NCBI GenBank assembly: GCA_034401795.1
Contig: CM067363.1
Location: forward strand, 24,860,214 to 24,924,213
Length of the DNA stretch: 64,000 nucleotides
Direction: 5' to 3'
Origin: Chaetoderma sp. LZ-2023a
Lineage: Eukaryota; Mollusca; Caudofoveata; Chaetodermatida; Chaetodermatidae
Of the stretch, positions 1 to 10,442 are shown one piece after another. The position numbers and the translations under genes are program-made. Within the stretch, counting starts at the first letter, position 1; every line of letters begins with the position of its first letter. The notes beneath the pieces are model-generated. The model worked only from the letters and a program-made list of their open reading frames with translations. It had not been told where the DNA came from and made no database searches.

Positions 1-1409
1 GAAGTGGATGGCTAGTAGTTAGTCACGTCTACATACAAAGTTAATAATTTAAGTGGTATGTTGAAAGTGCCGTACTGGTGCAGAAGTTGAAAGCTGTCCT
101 GTAGTTCTTGAAGGGCTACAGATGAAAAGTTAATAATGCGGATGCATTCTGGCGGTGTACAAGACGAGATGCATCGAATATCTCACACGATGGATCGGGA
201 ATTGTCCCCTAACTGCGGTCAAAACGTTTAAGGTCTAACACAACATGTGCGGATTTGATTCACTACTGGTTGGCGTGGTACGGCAGATCTGGTGAGCTAC
301 CATCGAGCACATCACTAGCCTCACATACTGGACGATCTTACATCGGGGCCAACAGGCCCATCCTCACGAAAGGTCCGTTTGCAGTAGTTGTGGCTTGGGT
401 TACCTTACTTTATTTTCTTTATTGCACCTGGGTGATATCTTTCGGCGGGCTTATAAAAACTTGCGATGTGGATGTGGTGGCTAGTACCCCAGAGATGACG
501 AGTCTCAAAACTGATCAGATCCACAGCAGACATTAGGTATCTGCTATGCGGATTGCAGTACTACGCGCTCGTCTCCATGACCAGGTATCTCACCACCACC
601 AGTCTCTCCCTGACTGTGCCTGAACGAGTGCGTGCGAGTGTGAATACGGGCTCCTGAATCTAGTTTTCCTACGACTTTTATGCTGCACGTGACATCACAG
701 CTGGAACGCCACAGCCAATCAGCGAGCGTGAATCAGAGCTGGGGAAGCGGGTCGCGTGACACGCTATCGTACCCATGCTCTGAGAGTATGCATGAGCTAA
801 GCATATGGGGTTCAATAGTTTAAAAGGAATTTGCTGAGAGGTTCAATTAGCTATAAATCAGCCATTTCTGGACCGATTTTAAAATAGTAAAAAGATTTGG
901 AATGTTCGCTTCATTTCAGTCATGATCGAGACAAAGATCGACGGGGATGGTGTAAATTAAAGTAATTAAGTGTACCAATTCGGTACAAAATAAGATGCTA
1001 TTTCTCTCCAACGCTAACGTGCGTTGGCAAGCAATCTCTGACGGCCGCTCATGGACTTAGTCGTTTTACGAACCTCTCGTATATGGCTTTATACACATGT
1101 ACTGTTCGACCCAGGGAGCGTGCTTGGTCTGGCCGTTCCGCACCCAGATGTGCTGGGATGGTCCGTACCCGACCGGCCGATCCACACCACACCATCTTCA
1201 GATACCTAACTGTATGGACTTCATTAACAGCTCCCATCAACATTGCTGTCTGAAATTGATGATAGAAGAGAAATGCAGCATACTCTCATTCCGGGAATAT
1301 CATAATTAATGTCAAACAATTTTTTTTTTTCGAAATCGACATCTGTAGGCTAATCTTTAAGCTATATATGTTTACATAAATTTTAGCGAAAAACATATTG
1401 CATCATCCT
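1..1409. other. Intergenic DNA, no gene recognised
   Basis: Several short open frames exist here, the longest being 93 codons at 255-536 (+). None shows a recognisable domain, a codon pattern or convincing splice signals. The stretch has ordinary mixed composition with no long microsatellite. I see no supported function. Confidence 0.5.
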
Positions 1410-1820
1410 AATGGACCTTTACATTTTTAGCTATGCCCCTCCCACATCTAGCTAAGCTCCACCCACAGCCCAACTTACACCTCGCCTGTGTTGGGATCGA
1501 TCGCTCTCTGAACTCCCTTACTATCAATTTCCAGAAAACTATGCAGGTAAGCTATTGAATATTTTCTAACTAATTTGACTGGGCGCTGTTGCTGCATATG
1601 ATAGCAACAGCGGCCAGTCAAATTAGTTTCAAAATATTCAACAGTATGTTTATTAAATAGTGGAGACATAAATTTCGCACAACGTTTCGGACTATAAAGA
1701 GTTAAAACAGGCCAAATAGAATCATTTATGACGTAATGATTTTGAATGCATCCTACTTGCCACTTTATTATGACGTCATATAACGTTAGATGATAGATGG
1801 ATACTCTGGAAAGGTGAATT
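1410..1820 (+). repeat. Family-A MITE, near full length
   Basis: It starts with the AATGGACCTTT terminus and a GC-box half containing CCCCTCCCACATCTAGCTAAGCTCCACCC-like sequence. The central hairpin lies at about 1553-1640, with arms reading TTTGACTGGGCGCTGTTGC. The distal half has a TGACGTCA site at 1771-1778. The right end, CTCTGGAAAGGTGAATT, is the inverted partner of the left end. See 39857-40259 for the best-preserved copy. Confidence 0.8.
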
Positions 1821-1860
1821 GGAACTACTGCACTGCTGGTGATCAGTAAGATCTCTCCAT

Positions 1861-1871
1861 ATCTCTCTCTC

Positions 1872-1946
<75 letters not shown>
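1861..1946. repeat. (CT)n microsatellite
   Basis: An almost pure CT dinucleotide run of about 86 bp lies just beyond the right end of a family-A MITE. A reverse-strand open frame through it encodes only alternating Arg-Glu and is not a gene. Confidence 0.95.
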
Positions 1947-1947
<1 letters not shown>

Positions 1948-2040
1948 AGACGTGCGATATATGAGGTGATAATCTGACAGTGGCAGTTCTGGTCGTGACT
2001 ATATGCATTTGATTATAACCTGTGTTTCGGTGTAATCTCA

Positions 2041-2990
2041 TGTGACATTTTCAGGGGAATGGTGACAGTACCTCTAGTGTTATCTTGATAACCAATAACT
2101 AATGCTCACGAATATGATTAACGGATATTCATCCCAATGTTAGATTTTGAGAATAAGATCATTGAAATGATCTTTCATTTAGAAATTATAAATCGTGTAG
2201 ATTGCCATTAGTCATGCCATCATGCTGGCTAATGTGGTGATGGTGTGTATGTCATGGGGCACTCTTACTGGTAATATTTTGAAAATAAAACGTTTTCCCT
2301 GAAGCCGCCGTGTTTTAACAAGCTATTATCAGATTATTCTAAATACATGGAGCTTTATTGGAACAATAAACCTTTGCATTGGAAAGACCGAATTGGAAAA
2401 TACCTTTAAAATTTTATAAATATACTGTTAATATGTCAAAGCTAATTTGACTGGGAACTATTGCTGGCAATAGTATCCTCCTGTCAAATTAGGTTCACCT
2501 GCCTTAATGACCGACCATCTACAGCAAGATACCATTGCGCGTGTTGCATTAAGTGACCACCTGTGTTTAGGAGCCACTTGACAGATAATATTGTGTCTGT
2601 TATAGCCATGTTTCATGACAGTGTTGCACGTTCATTGAACAGGTAACGGTTTCCACTTCTCTTATTCTATAACATTGACAAGGAATTACCTGTGGTAGTG
2701 ATCTGATTTTAAACACATAATAATATAATGGTGTCATTTTTCATAAATCAATAGTTTTTGCAATGGCTAAAAGACTATGCCTATATATGCTGAGGTGTGT
2801 CGAAGCCAGTTGTCGAAATTATTTCCAACAAAGCAAATTGTTGGTTAGCCATAGAAGACAAGAGCAATTGAATATATTTTTCTTTAACATGGTGGGAAAT
2901 GTAATTGGGTTTACAATCAAGTCATGTGCTTGGTGTGTGAAGTTTTTCCATAGACGAATGAGGAAATATGCACTTTGTCTAGATTTGTGA
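2041..2990. other. Intergenic DNA with one short hairpin
   Basis: No gene is recognised. At about 2434-2494 there is a lone family-A-type hairpin, with arms containing CTAATTTGACTGG and CCTGTCAAATTAG. From about 2895 to 2975 the sequence matches, on the opposite strand, 48055-48140. This marks the upstream part of the dispersed family-C repeat. Confidence 0.5.
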
Positions 2991-4190
2991 TAGTGATTGG
3001 AATGTGAAAAGGGAATGTGGGCACGTTGTACATGGATTTTTTCCAATTTAATCGCTGTATATCTCTCTATCCAAGTAGTCAAGACTCTTAAATAAAACAT
3101 GATTGCTGATTGATAGCATTAATTGTTGTTGTTATTGTTGTTGTTGTTGTTGTTGGTGTTATTGCTGTTGTTTTTGTTGTTGTTGTTGTTGTTGTTGCTG
3201 TTGCTGTTCTTGTTGTTGCTGTCGTTTTTGTAGTAGTAGTCGTCATCGTCGTTGTTGATGTTGTTAGTGTTGTTGTTGCTGCTGATGTTATGTTCTTGTT
3301 GCTGTTGTTCTCTGCCTTACTCTCGTTCTCTTTGCAGATGAGGAGGATGGTAATGCTGTTGATGACATTGATATTGTTACTGTGGATAAAATTGCTGCTA
3401 TTACTGCGAATGATGTTGCTGCTAATGTTATGGTGACGACGACCACCCTTGCAAAGATGACTGGGACAATGATGGTGATTAGAATATACACACAAAGAAT
3501 TGAACATGTCCAAAGAAAGTATAGCCTTTTTTCTTCCAGTCATGCTTTACACCTTGTGTAGTGACGCCTGGTGCAATTGAACTCACAAGTAATACACATT
3601 CAGTCGAAGAAAGATTTATTGTTATAGAGACAAATGTGTTGCTGCTGTTACATAAACCAATGAACTGCGCTAGAGTGCATAACATTTGTACTCCCTCTAG
3701 TACCTGGTGACGGGCGGATCATCTCGCGGGACTGCATGTTCTGCTTTTGCTTTGTCAGCCTGATTCATGCAGTTATCTAGCGATGCATAACTCCACTCAT
3801 GTTCATTAGTTCAGGAACATTGATGCATGCAGTCATGTTTCTGCCTAGCGCATATTTCTAGAAGACGGTGTCACCAGAGAAAATTGTATTCCCAGTATGC
3901 TACATTCGTCATATGCTACATTCGCCTCCTGCCACTTTATTAATTTAATGCAAACATGATGCTTTTCTAAATCAAACTAGGCTAATCTTTGAAATATATA
4001 GGTTTACAATGCCCAACATAATATTAGTGAACAAATAGAGTGCCGCCATACCCATTGGAACTATAGCTCTGCTGCAATTTCAATGGCTGATGTTCTGTAA
4101 GATCTCCTCCTTCCCCCCCCTGCCCCCCCCCCTCACCCCTCTCTCTCTCTCTCTCTCTCTCTCCGTCTCTGATTCAAATGGATGGGACGC
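2991..4190 (+). repeat. Family-C repeat, tandem unit 1
   Basis: This is the first of two long tandem units, offset by about 1.2 kb. The order inside it is: a leader with AAAAGGGAATG and TACATGGATTT; a (GTT)n-rich tract at about 3120-3300; a block containing AGATTTATTGTTATAGAGAC at about 3610-3630; a block ending AAATAGAGTGCCGCC; and a C-run/(CT)n tail. The block at 3560-3700 recurs at 4800-4945, 12370-12530 and, inverted, 47690-47880. Long Val/Leu or Thr open frames in the (GTT)n tract are microsatellite artefacts. Confidence 0.85.
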
Positions 4191-4355
4191 GAGCATGTGA
4201 AATGTGAAAAGGGAATGGGGGCGCGTTGTACATGGATTTGTTTCCAATTTAATCGCTGTGTATCTCTTTATCCACATAGTCAATAGTCCTAAATAAAACA
4301 TGATTGCTGATTGATAGCATTAGTTGTTGTTGTTATTGTTATTATTATTATTATT

Positions 4356-4386
<31 letters not shown>

Positions 4387-5354
4387 ATGTTGCTGTTCTT
4401 GTTGTTGGTGTCGTTTTCGTAGTAGTCGTCGTCCTCATTGTCATCATCATCATCGTCGTCGTCGGTGTTGTTGTTGTTGTTGCTGTTGTTGTTGTTGTTG
4501 TTGTTATTATTATTATTGTTGTTGCTGCAGATGTGGTGTTCATGTTGCTGTTGTTCTCCTCCTTACTCTCATTCTCTTTGCGGATGAGGAGGATGGTAAT
4601 GCTGTTGATGACATTGATGTTGTTGCTGTGGATAAATTTGCTGCTGTTACTGCGAATAATGTTGCTGCTAATGTTATGGTGACGACGACCACCCTTGCAA
4701 AGATGACGGTGACAACGACGGTGATTAGTATATATACTCAAAGAATTGATCATGTCCAAAGAAAGTATAGGCTTTATTATTCCAGTCATGCTTTACACCT
4801 TATGTAGTGACGCCTGGTGCAATTGAATTTACAAGTAATACGCATTCAGTCGAAGAAAGATTTATTGTTATAGAGACAAATGTATTGCTGCTGTTACATA
4901 AACCGATGAAGTGCGCTAGAGTGCATAACATTTGTATTCATTCTAGTACCTGGCGACATGCGGATCATCTCACGGGACTGCGTGTTTTGCTTTTGCTTTG
5001 TCAGCTTGATTCATGCAGTTAACTCCACTCATGTTCATTAATTAGTTCAGGAACATTGATGCATGCAGTCATGTTTCTGCCTAGCGCATATTTCTAGAAG
5101 ATGATGTCACCAGAGAAAATTGTATTCCCAGTATGCTACATTCATCGTATGCTACATTCGCCTCCTGCCACTTTATTAATTTAATTCAAACATGATTCTT
5201 TTCTAAAACAAACTAGGCTAATCTTTGAAATATATAGGTTTACAATTCCCAACAAAATACTAGTGAACAAATAGAGTGCCGCCATACCCATTGGAACTAT
5301 AGCTCTGCTGCAATTTAAATGGCTGATGTTCTGTAAGATCTCCTCCCCCCCCCC

Positions 5355-5391
<37 letters not shown>

Positions 5392-5415
5392 CTCCGATTC
5401 AAATGGATGGGACGC
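4191..5415 (+). repeat. Family-C repeat, tandem unit 2
   Basis: Second copy of the preceding unit with the same block order, from GATGGGACGCGAGCATG to the C-run/(CT)n tail. The (GTT)n tract differs in length and carries extra ATT and ATC triplets. The frame at 4807-5022 stays open through the conserved block (71 codons, containing EERFIVIETN and LLLLHKP). The corresponding frame in unit 1 closes at TGG-TGA near 3709. Confidence 0.85.
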
Positions 5416-5469
5416 GAGCATAAGGACGGCAGTATGATCTATCAGATAATGGCAATTCCGATAGTAACT

Positions 5470-5640
5470 GACCTAATGCAAACATGATTCTTTTCTAAAT
5501 CAAACCAGGCTAATCTTTAAAATATTTACGTTTACAATTCCAAAAATAATATTAGTGAACAAATAGAGTGCCACCATACACATTGGAACTATAGCTCTGC
5601 TGCAATTTCAATGGCTGATGTTCTGTAAGATCTCCCCACC
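5470..5640 (+). repeat. Family-C repeat, partial unit 3
   Basis: Only the last block is present: AAACATGATTCTTTTCTAAA, AAATAGAGTGCC and GGCTGATGTTCTGTAAGATC. It is homologous to about 3950-4110 and 5187-5345, and leads into a much longer CT tract. Confidence 0.8.
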
Positions 5641-6039
5641 CTCTCTCTCTCTCTCTCTCTCACTCTCTCTCTCTCTCTCTCTCTCGCTTTCCCTCTCTCT
5701 CCCGCACTCTCCCTCCTGTCTCCTTGTCTCCCTCACTCCCATCCCCATCCATGCCCCCTCCCTCCTTCCACTCGCTCTCTTCAACTTCCTCTTCCTCTCC
5801 CTTTCTCACCCTCTCTCACTCTCTCTCTCTCCCTCCCTCTCTCCCGCTCTCTCTCTCTCTCGCTCCCTCCATCCCTCCATCCCCCCTCCCCTTTCTCTTT
5901 CTCTCTCTCTCTCTCTCGGTTTCCCTCTCTCTCCGCACTCTCCCTCCTGTCTCATTGTCTCCCTCACTCCCATCCCCATCCATGCGCCCTCCCTCCTTCT
6001 TCCACTCGCTCTCTTCAACTTCCTCTTCCTTCCCCGTTC

Positions 6040-6119
<80 letters not shown>

Positions 6120-6182
6120 ACCCTCTCTCACTCACCCTCTCTCTCTCTCTCTCCCTCCCTCCCTCCCTCTCTCTCTCTCTCG
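5641..6182. repeat. Long (CT)n/CCT-rich field with internal duplication
   Basis: About 540 bp of almost pure pyrimidine. A semi-unique segment at about 5688-5805 is repeated at about 5919-6041. Both contain CACTCCCATCCCCATCCATG and CACTCGCTCTCTTCAACTTC. This implies a tandem duplication with an offset of about 231 bp. Open frames up to 214 codons (Ser/Leu/Pro on one strand, Arg/Glu on the other) are low-complexity artefacts. Confidence 0.9.
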
Positions 6183-6290
6183 CGAGCGAGCGTGGAGTTG
6201 ATATTGCATTTAATATATATTTTATACATTTTATACATCTGGTAGGTTGCTATTATTCTTGACGTTATGGTGGCTGAGGTCGGTCAAGGT

Positions 6291-6480
6291 AATAATGGTG
6301 GTTGTGGTGATGGTGGTGTTGGTGGTTGTGGCGGCGGTGGTGGTGCTGCTGCTGGGGGGGGGGGGGCGGTGAAGGTGGGGATGGGTGTGTGACGATGTTG
6401 ACAATGCTATCTCCGCTGCCGACAACGATAACTACGACAATGATGGCGGACGATAACGGCGATGACAATGATAGCAACTA
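6291..6480. repeat. (GGT)n/(GAC)n compound microsatellite with G-run
   Basis: GGT and TGG triplets lead to an unbroken run of 13 G at 6354-6366, followed by GAC/GAT-type triplets. No gene is seen. Confidence 0.85.
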
Positions 6481-6590
6481 GGTAACTGATGATGAACGCA
6501 AATGGTCTTGAATGACAATTGTTAATGGTAACTAATTATCCAGGATGGCGAAGTGTTATAACACATTAGTATGCTACTAATTAGAAACTT

Positions 6591-6703
6591 TGTTTATTCT
6601 TCACTTCGTGATTACGTCACCGAAACTGCTAAGTCATATTTCTAGAAACGGTTTCCTCGAGCCAAGGGGACTGTTAGATTTAGGAAACACAATACACGTA
6701 ACA
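6591..6703 (-). repeat. 3' LTR of gypsy element
   Basis: 113 bp read as TGTTAC...AATAAACA on the minus strand, with canonical TG...CA ends and an AATAAA near the end. It aligns without gaps to 9872-9984, with about nine mismatches by my count (about 8%). It contains TTACGTCA, a half-CRE-like site. Confidence 0.8.
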
Positions 6704-6718
6704 TCTCCTTTTCTTCTT
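6704..6718 (-). promoter_or_regulatory. Polypurine tract
   Basis: On the minus strand, AAGAAGAAAAGGAGA lies immediately before the TGTTAC start of the 3' LTR. This is where the plus-strand primer of reverse transcription is expected. It independently supports the LTR boundary at 6703. Confidence 0.75.
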
Positions 6719-6837
6719 AGACAAATCATATAGTATTAATTTTGTATAGTGATATTACTAAAATAAGACATTAAGATTCTAATTTTATCATAATTATAAA
6801 AGTCATTTCAACGATGTGCATATTTATAAATGTCATT

Positions 6838-7026
6838 TCAACGATATCGCACTGGCCCGGTGATGACCCGTCCTGATCGAGCACTGAGAGGCTGTGAATC
6901 AATCACTGGATCTGGATCCGGAACCGGATGATTACGATTGTCGGGTGGATGAGTCTCGTCATCAGGAAGATCCAATGTCATGAATGCATCACCGACTGGC
7001 TGTTCCTTTGAAGTACCACTATGCAA
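6838..7026 (-). pseudogene. gypsy pol C-terminal tail
   Basis: An open frame of 62 codons ending in SGRVITGPVRYR, the kind of terminal motif found after integrase in Ty3/gypsy polyproteins. It is in a different frame from the integrase fragment upstream, so a frameshift separates them. A Pro/Asp-rich linker (PDPDPV) precedes the terminal motif. Confidence 0.65.
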
Positions 7027-7072
7027 ATGCGGAGATGACGACGATTTCGTCTGTGTGTCCCGTTATCAGTTC

Positions 7073-8056
7073 TTATAATAATGATCTTGGCTCCCGGCAT
7101 TTGGCTGTAATAATGCCAGAAGAGGAGCAATCTTTCTGATTGTCAATTTTAACGTGCACACGATCACCAGTTTTTAGCTTGGACAGTTTGTTCACACCAT
7201 GACGCCGATTGTAGTAGAATTCTGAAGACCGTTTCATTTTCTGATCTGTCTTCCTCACGTTACCCAATGGTGGCCACTTAGGATTAAAATACTGTTGCAA
7301 CGTTGGCAAAGTGGTTCTTAACTGGCATCCCATTAACAACTGAGCTGGACTAGCATGTGTTGCTTCGATTGGTGTTGCTCTGTAACTGAGAACAGCTAGG
7401 AATGGATCAGGCTGTTAGAGAATTTTCTTGGCTGTTTGAACTGCACGTTGCGCCTCCCCATTTGCTTGTTGGAAGTATGAACTTGTTGATACCATATTGG
7501 TTCTGAAACACATGGAATGCTGATGAGACGAACTGAGGACCCTTGTCTGTTACTAGACCTTCTGCTACTCCATAACGCGCGAAAGCACACTTTAGCTTAT
7601 TGATAACGCGTTCACTGGATGTACTAGTCATATGTATACTCTCCAAATAGCGAGAAAAGTAATCGACAATGTCTAAATACTGTTGTTGTTTGAAGGTAAA
7701 CAAATCTGCTACGACATTCTCTTATGGAGCGGCGCTGTTAGGTGTGGTTCCCTGCGCTGATTTGGTAGATTTGTTTGACAAAATGAACAAGAAGATTCTT
7801 TGTTGCTCACCTCATCAATGATTTTGGGCCCCCACACTGAGTGGTTTACCCGCTCTGTACATTTAGCAAGACCCTGATGGCCTTCATGGATGCGATCAAG
7901 TATGTCTGCGCTCATTACCTCAGGAATGACGATTTTGCTACAGTAGACTAACAGACAATTAATCTCACTGAGGCGATCACGAACTGCATAATAAGCACGT
8001 ATGTCATTTGGAATGTCTTTTGAATAGTCTGGCCGACCATATCGTACATAGTTAAT
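7073..8056 (-). pseudogene. gypsy integrase, frameshifted
   Basis: Integrase would insert the cDNA into host DNA. The linker YYAVRDRLSE and the zinc-binding HHCC region are in one frame: HEGH, then SCSFCQ at about 7770-7890. The frame then hits a stop at about 7707-7709. The catalytic core resumes with VADLFTFK, IVDYFSRY and TDKGPQF, in a second frame. ANGEAQRAVQ, carrying the catalytic Glu, lies in a third frame at about 7440-7470. The C-terminal part includes LKTGDRVHVK. All three D,D,E acidic residues are visible, but no single frame joins them. Confidence 0.85.
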
Positions 8057-8080
8057 TACGGTTTTTAATGTAAGATCTGT

Positions 8081-8752
8081 TTATGTTTCAATTTTAATTT
8101 TGTTTAATTTCTGATCTGAAATTGGCCATGATGAAACTATCGCATCGACATGCTGTTGTGTCTCCCGTTCAAAGTTATCGCAATCTGAAGTTTGTAATGG
8201 ACTGCGTGACAATATGTCTGTTATGAGTAGTTTCTTTCCGGCTACATGTTCTGCAATTGGATTGAATCGCATAAGTCCCATAGGTAGTTTCTGACAACGA
8301 ATAGGAACAAGGTCAATGTCTTTACGACTTATGAGTGGAACGAGTGGTTTGTGATCAGTTAATAACTTGATTGACTCAAGACCGCAGAGATATCTAGCGA
8401 ATTTCTCACATGCCCAGACCGATGCTAAGCACTCTTTGTGAATCTGTGAAAAACGCTTCTCTGAATCTGTCAATGTTTGTGATGCGAACGCAACTGGTTT
8501 ACAATCAGATCCATGTTGTTGCATGAGAACAGCTCCGATACCGTACTGACTGGCAACCGCACTTACCATGGTAGGTTTAGTTACATCGTATTGTGGCAAC
8601 ACAGAAGTACTACTAATCATTTGTTTTACAGTGTCAAATGATTTTTCATGAGATGGACCCCAACTCCAACAGTTCTTTATTTTCAAAAAAATGTTAAGTA
8701 GTTGTAATACATCCGACACATCTGATATATACTGGCCTAAATAGTTAATCAT
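8081..8752 (-). pseudogene. gypsy RNase H
   Basis: It follows RT in the same frame after a single TAG at about 8756-8758. Recognisable motifs are the GIGAVLMQQ segment, the Glu region (FSQIHKECLASVWACEKF), TDHKPL and a terminal ITDILSR. The first catalytic Asp, expected in a SADAS-type motif, reads Val here (VSAVASQYG), which would abolish RNase H activity. The other acidic residues remain. The domain would degrade the RNA strand of the RNA:DNA hybrid. Confidence 0.85.
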
Positions 8753-8755
8753 TCC

Positions 8756-9355
8756 CTAAACTCGTCTTAGCGCTGTGACATTTGTAGGTGGCTCTAACTC
8801 TATAGTAGCCGGTATTTTGTCTGGATGAGGACTAATGCCTTTGGAATTTACTTTGTGCCCTAAGAGATCTATCTCTTTCTGACGAAACAAACATTTGTCT
8901 TTGTTTAGGGTTAACCCAGATTGTCTAATCCACTTAATTGCTGCTTCTAGACTCCTATCATGCGCTTCGAGTGTCGATTCATAAATGAAAATATCATCGA
9001 TGTAAACTGGAACTCTATCTAAGCCTTCTAGAAGTTCTGTCATCTTACATGAACATATTTCACGTGCGCTGGAAATTCCGAATGGCAATCTTAGGAATCT
9101 ATATCTACCGTTTGTTGTGATGAATGTGGTAAGTTTACGACTTTCTTCATCAAGTGGGATTTGAGAAAATCCGTTGGTAGCATCCAGTTTCTAAAAATTG
9201 TTAGAGCCTGACATTTTGTGTAGAATATCATCTAACGTTGGTAGTAAGAATTGTGCTCGCTTAACAGCTTTGTTGAGTTGTCTTAGGTCAACACAAATAC
9301 GCACCTGGCCATTTGGCTTAACAACAGGCACTACTGGCGCACACCAATCAGTTTT
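8756..9355 (-). pseudogene. gypsy reverse transcriptase
   Basis: RT palm and fingers remnants in order: APVVPVVKPNGQVRICVDLR, LDATNGFSQIPL (first catalytic Asp present), FLRLPFGISSA, the VYIDDIFI box (YxDD intact), and LLGHKVNSKGI in the thumb. One in-frame TAG lies at 9191-9193, between NNF and KLDATNGF. The N-terminal fingers and all of the protease are missing. The frame ends at a TAG just before the RNase H region. Confidence 0.9.
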
Positions 9356-9866
9356 TTATTTGGGTCGCGCTCCCTGGTGTACAATAATCCTAACGCTTGA
9401 TTTTCTCGCAATCGCATCCAGTTCCATGCGCATATCGGACGTAGAATTTAGCTGTGTTGTGCCCGTATTTTGTTCTTTGATGAGATAGCAATGTCTGCTT
9501 ATTTCAATTGCTGTTTGCAATGTTAAATCTGCCTTCATTTGAAGACGTTTGAGAAACCGATTTATCCATTAATCCAATCACTAATCTGTCCCGTATTTGC
9601 TCCTCTTTACTTTGAGCAAAGGCCTAGTGGTCTGACAGTTAATGCAATTTACGAACATACGCCTCGACTGTACCATTCGAGTTCTGAAAGCATTGCCGGA
9701 ATTTAGCTCTTTCCAAAATGATGTTTCGTTTGGGCACAAAATGTTCATCAAATTTTGACAATACTAAGTCAAAGTTATTTCTGTCTGCTTCTTGAGTAAA
9801 TCTGAATGATTTGTATATGCGTTCTGCTTCTGGACCCATAGAATATATGAGAGAACTTACTTGCAC
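9356..9866 (-). pseudogene. gypsy gag fragment
   Basis: Two frame-broken pieces. The upstream piece has SSLIYSMGPEAERIYKSF and an LSKFDEHFVPKRNIILERA-type stretch. The downstream piece has MKADLTLQTAIEISRH. Both resemble the capsid region of invertebrate gypsy Gag proteins. The N-terminus and zinc knuckle are absent, the first codon is not ATG, and the piece abuts the 5' LTR at about 9871. A deletion has therefore removed the primer-binding site and gag start. Confidence 0.75.
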
Positions 9867-9871
9867 CTCTC

Positions 9872-9984
9872 TGTTTATTCTTCATTTCTTGATTACGTCA
9901 GCGAAACTGCTAAGTCATATTTCTAGAAACGGATTCCTCGGGCCAAGGGGACTGTTGGCTTTAGGAAAGACAATACAGGTAACA
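9872..9984 (-). repeat. 5' LTR of gypsy element
   Basis: Ungapped partner of 6591-6703, again TG...CA. Gag sequence begins directly inside it, so the normal primer-binding site is missing. Confidence 0.8.
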
Positions 9985-9989
9985 CTAAT

Positions 9990-10442
9990 TTTTATTGGTG
10001 TGGTGTTGCTGTACTGACAAAGTGTTTCAATATGACCAATATATGCAACGCAAACGTGAACCGAATAACCGAGATTAACGATTGTGCCTACGGCCGTGTT
10101 CTCACTAGCAAATTAATCAGGAATAACGCCATACCTCAGTATGGCGTTATTCCTGATTAAGTCTCTAGTCAGAACACGGCCAAAGATGGCATTAAATGTA
10201 GTCAACGAACACGTTCATGCAATGTTCTATTCTGCTAAATCATTTCCACCAGTTACTCTGTGTAAATCTAATCAAGTATAAAGGATATTTCTCATTTGTT
10301 ACTAGCAATTGGGCTTACCAAGTTCGCATTCAGAACGAATTGATGTGTAAATTTGCGATTATGGGATAACTACGATGGCCATACCATCAAGATGAAGCCC
10401 GCCCAGAGTTCTGGATAGAACGAAACCTGCATTATCGGTACC
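9990..10442. repeat. Intergenic DNA with a 41-bp-arm hairpin at 10092-10181
   Basis: The arms at 10092-10132 and 10141-10181 read GGCCGTGTTCT...TAATCAGGAATAACGCCAT and its complement, with only a handful of mismatches and an 8-nt loop. The shape is that of a small fold-back MITE with CCGTGTTC ends. No gene is seen in the remainder. Confidence 0.75.

Larger units (their letters stand above)
6591..9984 (-). mobile_element. Decayed Ty3/gypsy LTR retrotransposon
   Basis: A minus-strand element with two collinear LTR copies and, in transcript order, remnants of gag, reverse transcriptase, RNase H, integrase and a C-terminal tail. Three features show it is dead and internally shortened: gag joins the 5' LTR directly; gag runs straight into the middle of RT with no zinc knuckle or protease visible; and stops and frameshifts interrupt pol. 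The order RT-RNase H-IN and the sequence style are Ty3/gypsy (Metaviridae-type) rather than copia. CTAAT occurs at 6577-6581 and 9985-9989. It could be a target duplication only if the LTR extends nine bases beyond the clear homology, so I do not claim it. Confidence 0.9.

Noticed and set aside
255..536. 93-codon frame with a hydrophobic segment (VVVAWVTLLYFLYCTW)
   Set aside because: Single short frame without homology I recognise, splice context or supporting neighbours. A hydrophobic stretch alone is not evidence.
3110..4682. Long Val/Leu- and Thr-rich open frames (108-166 codons) on both strands
   Set aside because: They are translations of (GTT)n/(CAA)n triplet tracts, open in several frames at once, with length set by repeat number.
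5618..6262. 214-codon Ser/Leu/Pro frame and overlapping Arg/Glu frames
   Set aside because: Pure (CT)n/(GA)n low complexity with no start context or domain; both strands are open simultaneously.
6577..9989. CTAAT direct repeats as the gypsy target-site duplication
   Set aside because: They fit only if the LTR extends nine bases past the region where both LTRs agree and ends in TA instead of CA. Canonical TG...CA ends at 6591/6703 and 9872/9984 have no matching flanks. Left undecided.
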